Positions 35,867 to 64,000 of a DNA stretch of 64,000 bases are shown here, piece after piece. The notes below the pieces were generated by a model. That model worked only from the letters and a program-made list of their open reading frames with translations. It made no database searches and had not been told where the DNA came from. The stretch is from Otis tarda (taxonomy: Eukaryota > Chordata > Aves > Otidiformes > Otididae), in the NCBI GenBank assembly GCA_026413225.1, contig CM048552.1, positions 62,697,001-62,761,000 of the forward strand, read 5' to 3'. The stretch's first letter is position 1; each line of letters starts with the position of its first letter. Both the position numbers and the translations under genes were made by a program.

Positions 35867-38800
35867 CCTCAAAAATGGCTTTAAAAGCTCAAAACCTTAA
35901 GCTGGTGAACCTGATGCCAATAATGTGTCCATCAAGGAGGACGTTGTTTTGTTTGGCATCTTCTTTGGTGTGAAAAATCACCATCTAAGAAAAAGGTACC
36001 TGTGAACAGGGCACTTAATTTTTTAAAAACAGCAAATGGAGCAAAAAAATCAAAACCACAAAGGTTTTATTATTTAACTGAAAAAAAAGGAGAGAGGGGA
36101 TCTGCTTTCTGTCACACAGAGGAAAGCAGCCCTAGCATTTCAAAAAACTCCACAAACGTGCTCTTTGTGTTTGCCAGTCCAGGCTGGGTTTGCTATTAAA
36201 CAAATGTCGAGCCTGTGGCCCTGCTGTGACCCCTTGCTGTCCCACAGGAGACCCCGGTGAGGGTCCCTGAGCCTTCATCTCACCGGGGCAGAGCTGCTGG
36301 TGCGGCAACAAGCCCACTGAGGGGGCTCCTTCAAACTGCACCTCATCCTCAGCTGTCATCATCTGATCTGTAGTAATAAAATTATTATAAAATAATGTTC
36401 TTACTTCCACGTGCCAGAGGCATGAAATAGGATATGCTTTCTGCTTCTCTTCTGCACCCAAGAAGGTGGGGAGGGAAGGGCAAGAGAGATGGATTTATCC
36501 CCACACTGTCTTCACTCACTCCTCAGCTAGCGGGATGGAGCAACCGGCACAGGACGGCTTGCTTTGGTGATGAAGTGTGTGTTGGGGGGCCTCTTCTGCT
36601 CCCCGTGTCCTGACAGCTTGCTGGGGAGTAGCTGATAGTAACTATGAGGCTGAATAAGAGCAACGTAGGCTAATAATTGTGCAAAACTGTGCTTCTGCAC
36701 ATCCCTGAGTGGTGGATGTGCTGCCTTCTCACGAGATGAGCGGCCAACGGCAATGGCTTCGCTTCAACCTTACAGAAAGAAGTTCCCATTTCCCAGCAGA
36801 AAGTGCTGAATTTCATCAGCCTTTGTTCTCTTTCCTTGGTAGCACCGATGGAGAAAGCAGAGCTGGCCAGTGCCGGCGGCTGGTGCGGGAGGAGCACAAT
36901 GCAGCCAAAGCAGGCGGGAGGCCCGGGAGCCCTGTGGCCAGCTCAGCTGTGCAAAATGAAAGTTTTAGGCCCACCTGCTAAAACTGCCTTATGATTTTTA
37001 ATACCTTCTTTTTGAGTTGTGCAGCTTTAGGCTGCTGGGTTTTTTTGGTTTTTTTTTTGGAAAGTGGTGGGAGCCCACTCACACTGGATGACTTTGCAAA
37101 GCAGGACCACTTTTCATTGCTTTTGAACAGAAATCCTCCATGCTGGGATACCCTCTGCTGTTATTCACCACCATTCCCTTGGACAAGCCATACCCTTCGG
37201 CTTGTTGAGTCAGGGCGACCGGGTACCTCCGAAAAAACAGGTCTGAGAAAGCGTTACTTGAAGGGGTACTTTACAATTTATACATAGCCATGCGTTTTCA
37301 TTAGCTCGTGTTTTGAGATAAAACTTCCTATGGGTGCTGGATTTAACAGTGATCCAGCCGTATTTACCAGGATTTACTCCTCTGACTTCAGTGGGAGCTG
37401 AGGCATTGGTTTTAGGAGGGGCTGAATATCTTTCTGGAGCCCTTGCTTTAGCAGCTGAAGGGAGAATAAGTCTATAAAGCCACTTTTTCCCTCCGCATTT
37501 GTTATTTTGAGGGGTGAGAAACAAGTTCCAATGCCTCTGCGTTGCCCCAGGCCAGCACAGCTCTGCTGACTGAGCCCCTGCCCTCCCAGCCCTCTCTTGG
37601 CTGCGTAGCTCTGCCCGTCCGTCCCCGGGCTGCGGGAAAATCATTAATCTCCTATTGTTTCCCTGTCCTTTCCTGGGCTGCCTTCGGTGAGACAAAGCCA
37701 GCACGAAACAGCGCAGAAGTTTTCCCCCTCCCTGGTGACTGATCCTCCATCCAGGGCTTGTAAATGAGTTTTTATGGGTTTATAGCTCTCCGGGTACAGC
37801 AGGTTTCAAAGGCTCTCGCTCATTTTTGGGCGGCTGGGGTGGTGTGAGCCGGCATGCCCCATCTGTTATTAGTCTCAACAAACCGTGTGCTGCCTCAACG
37901 CGGCTCGCGCTTGTCGTGGACCTGATGCCGAGGTTGTGACCGAGCCGGAAAGCACTGGGTCCAGACCACCCGAGGGTTGTTTCAGGACAGAAAGCGTTTC
38001 CTTTCTCTGGCTCAGACCAGCTCTGACCTTAAAAGAAAAAGGTTTGCTGTGCCCGGTGCGAGACAGGACAGTTGGCTGGGGCGCTTCGCTCGCCGCCCTC
38101 CTCGCCCAGCTGGGTGCCTCTGGCCATGCCGAAACACAACTCTGCTGTCATCGTCTGACGGGACTGCGGGCCAGCCGAGGGGTGAGGGCCTGCCCGAAAG
38201 GAGCGTAGTGGCTGAGAGGTAAACCTGAGTAACATCTTCTCCAAAGCAAGCACTGCGATTTACCCTACCTGAAACCCTGTGTGTTTTAATGCAGCGCGAT
38301 ACTGCTGGAAAACAGCGATGAGGGATGGCGTGAGTGGTTTCTCGGTTAACTCTTCTTTTGCCAAAGCAAAAAACTGAGGTGAGGTGGGGGTGTTGATAGA
38401 GGCACAGCTGGCAGCAGGTGCCTCTAGGCAAGACTCCTGTATCTGCAGGAGTGGACAAAGGAGGAATGGTCTGCCTTCTTTGGAGCACGGCTGGGAAGCG
38501 TTTCCCAACTGGAAAGAGGTTTCTCCTTTTTTTTTTTTCATTTTTCTCTCATTCCAAATCAAGATGAAAGTGAGCTGTAGGGGTTTTTTTCCTAACTGAT
38601 TACAGAGGAATAGCAGAACCCTGGTTTTGGATGGTTAGAAGCAGTTTAACTAAGATATTTCCAAGTATTTCATTTGAGTTTTGTTCTTTTCATTCTAAGG
38701 TTTTAATATTTTTTGTGGATGTTAACTGCAGGTTTAGAAATACAAAGTGCTTTAAATTACGATATATTTTCAGTCTAAAGAAGTTAAGCTGGGACATTTT

Positions 38801-40082
38801 AATGATCTTTTAAACTTTTTGAAAATCAGAGGTACGGAATTTTTTTTCTTTCTTGCATGAGTAGTGGGGGGACTTGCAGCTTTTGTGTCTTTTTCCTGTG
38901 AAGATTTGCTGAAAAATATCCAACCAACTTTAAAGATTATATCCTTACTCAACCCACTGGATCTGGCACAAGATATGTTTTGTTTTAACAAGTTAGTAGT
39001 TATCATATGTTATATTTTCAGTGTCTTAAATCATTTAGAGAATGGATACAGAGAGTAAAAGACATGGAGAACTCACAGGATAATTGAGCAAATACAGACA
39101 AGTGACTATGGTGCTCCTGTTAAACAAGCCTTTAATATCTTGTAAAGTGTTTCTCTCACATTTAAGACAAAACTTTTTTTATGTTATAAGGAAAATGCTT
39201 AGAAGCCACATTTTAAAAAGTGTTGCAAGACAAGGTTCATGGAGAGAGAGAGAGTTAGGAACAATTGACTTCCCATCCCTGTCAACAAGTATAAGTGAGG
39301 ACACGAAGGGATTTTGTTTTGCTATTTATAAAATGTGGGCTTGCTAAAAAATTAAATGCATGCAAGAACTGTATCCACTTGCATGTTTTTTTCTCTGGGA
39401 AATAATAATTACTGTGTTTGTGCATGCAAATCAGTTAATTTTGTGCAAGAATAACTAAAGGCAATTTGTATGTTCAGGTTACTCAAAGTAAATAATAAGC
39501 AGCATATAGCCAGAAGGAACTTTTATGAAATGCATGATATTTTATGTATCTTGTTTTGAAAACAGTCTTTTATGGGGAGAAAATACTTTTTAAATCTTAA
39601 AGTTTGTTTTAATTTAAGTAAAATAGTCCTCTTCTCCCCATCCCCATATGACATATTCCAGATGTGTTTGCAATGCTGTGTTCACACTGCCAATGAAAGC
39701 GATAAAATCCAGCCAGGCCTCTTTCACCCACCTAATTGCAAGGTGAAATTAATAATTTTTCTTCTCTGCGTTGTGGAAGATGAAGAGAAATTGAGTCCTT
39801 CACAGACTCAGCATCCAAAACCCAAATAAAGGATCTGAAGCATCTTTGGGCCAGAAGAGAACAAGGCAGGGTATTGGCTTGTCATCTGTCCAAGGGGCCC
39901 AGTGGCTCCCCTTTTTCCCTCTCACACACATATCTTCGCATCCGTCACCGTGCTGCTGGGATACAACCTCATGTCAGTCCGAGGAGGCATTTAGGAGGTG
40001 AAGAAGCTGTTTTGAAGGACATGATGAGCAGTGTTGGGTTAGCTTGTAGCACCTTTACTCAGTGATCCCAATGTTCCCACAG

Positions 40083-40177
40083 CGCTCGGCACCTTCTGGC
40101 ACCTCCCTGGGTGAGGAAGACTGCTCTGCTGCCGCCAAGGCCCCCACAGACACCCAGGAAGGAGGAGGGCAGGAGAA
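40083..40177 (+). other. ATP6V0A4: Probable 5' UTR part of the first coding exon of ATP6V0A4
   Basis: An acceptor-like CAATGTTCCCACAG ends at 40082, 95 bp before the start codon. Upstream non-coding exon(s) are expected but could not be placed. Confidence 0.4.
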
Positions 40178-63489
<23,312 letters not shown>

Positions 63490-64000
63490 GTAGGTGGTGT
63501 GGTCTTTAGGAGCTTTTCCCAAAGTAGTTTTTGGGAGAGATCAGGCTGTGGAAATAGATGGCCACCAGCCGGTGTTAGACATGTTGTACTAGTACCTGTG
63601 CATTAGGACATCGGTCTCCCTGGGCAAATAAAGGGAGGGAGACACCTTCAAAGGGAGGTCAGAACTCCGTGCTCCATCTCTGAGCTGCTCCCTGGAGCAA
63701 CCTGCCTGTCCTTGTGAGCCTGTGTGTGGGCATGTCTGGCAAATGCCAACCTGCAGCTCTGCCCCAGTAAACAGGCAGAGCCACCGAGGCCGCCTTGACC
63801 TGTGTGATAACGCCTGAAGGCACAGCCACACCACTGGTTGTGTATCCCACCCAGGGTTACCATCAAACAAGCCAGCTGGGAACTACCTACTACAGCAAGA
63901 GTTCAGCTGAGGCGGCAGAACCTGCTGAAAACCTGGGTCAGCACTTGTGCCATTAGCCCAGGTTGAGCTCCAGGCTGTTTTGGCTTTGTGGCAAACTGGT
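63490..64000. other. Start of ATP6V0A4 last intron
   Basis: No sequence coding for the expected VEFQNKFY... terminus appears, so the last exon is beyond the window. Confidence 0.7.

Larger units (their letters stand above)
32190..40082. other. Intergenic region between divergent TMEM213 and ATP6V0A4
   Basis: The promoters of both genes must lie here. Visible content: a TA run at 35017-35030, a perfect forkhead core at 35040-35047, a repeated Hind III-rich patch at 35824-35866 and a CpG-containing stretch at 37880-38220 ending in a possible donor (GAGAG then GTAAAC, 38219). No further gene is supported. Confidence 0.55.

Overview
This is an avian nuclear genome window. Introns are long and AT-rich with standard GT-AG borders. 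There are four CR1 LINE fragments and three copies of a ~1.15 kb LTR of a bird-type endogenous retrovirus. The genes are single-copy vertebrate genes. The species cannot be fixed from the sequence. The gene order matches human 7q34 (KIAA1549, TMEM213, ATP6V0A4).

Layout. 1-13762 (+): the last five coding exons of KIAA1549, ending in a normal stop. A long 3' UTR probably runs to an AATAAA at 19405. One intron carries a sense LTR (2490-3624). About 19.4-28.6 kb: intergenic DNA with an antisense LTR (23092-24251, 5-bp target duplication) and a CR1 piece (25125-25584). 28645-32189 (-): a complete three-exon TMEM213 (106 aa), which plain ORF scanning misses because two exons are very short. 32.2-40.1 kb: the interval between the divergently transcribed TMEM213 and ATP6V0A4. 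40178-63489 (+): 19 coding exons of ATP6V0A4 (V-ATPase subunit a4), all in phase and intact. The final exon (~27 residues) lies beyond the window. Its introns hold a third LTR (44418-45553), CR1 pieces (46545-46662 and 61230-62519) and a stray second copy of most of exon 15 inside intron 13.

How the genes relate. ATP6V0A4 encodes the membrane subunit that carries protons through the V0 sector in acid-secreting cells. TMEM213 is a small single-pass membrane protein reported mainly from the same kidney cell type. The two are head to head, about 8 kb apart between start codons, so shared control is plausible but not shown. KIAA1549 is an unrelated neighbour.

No new multi-gene system was found. 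The most unusual structures are (1) a 163-bp genomic copy of ATP6V0A4 exon 15 plus its splice donor inserted in intron 13, flanked by 17-bp direct repeats and open in the frame of the flanking exons, and (2) an LTR in ATP6V0A4 intron 6 whose exact ends abut 35-bp perfect direct repeats instead of the usual 4-6 bp.
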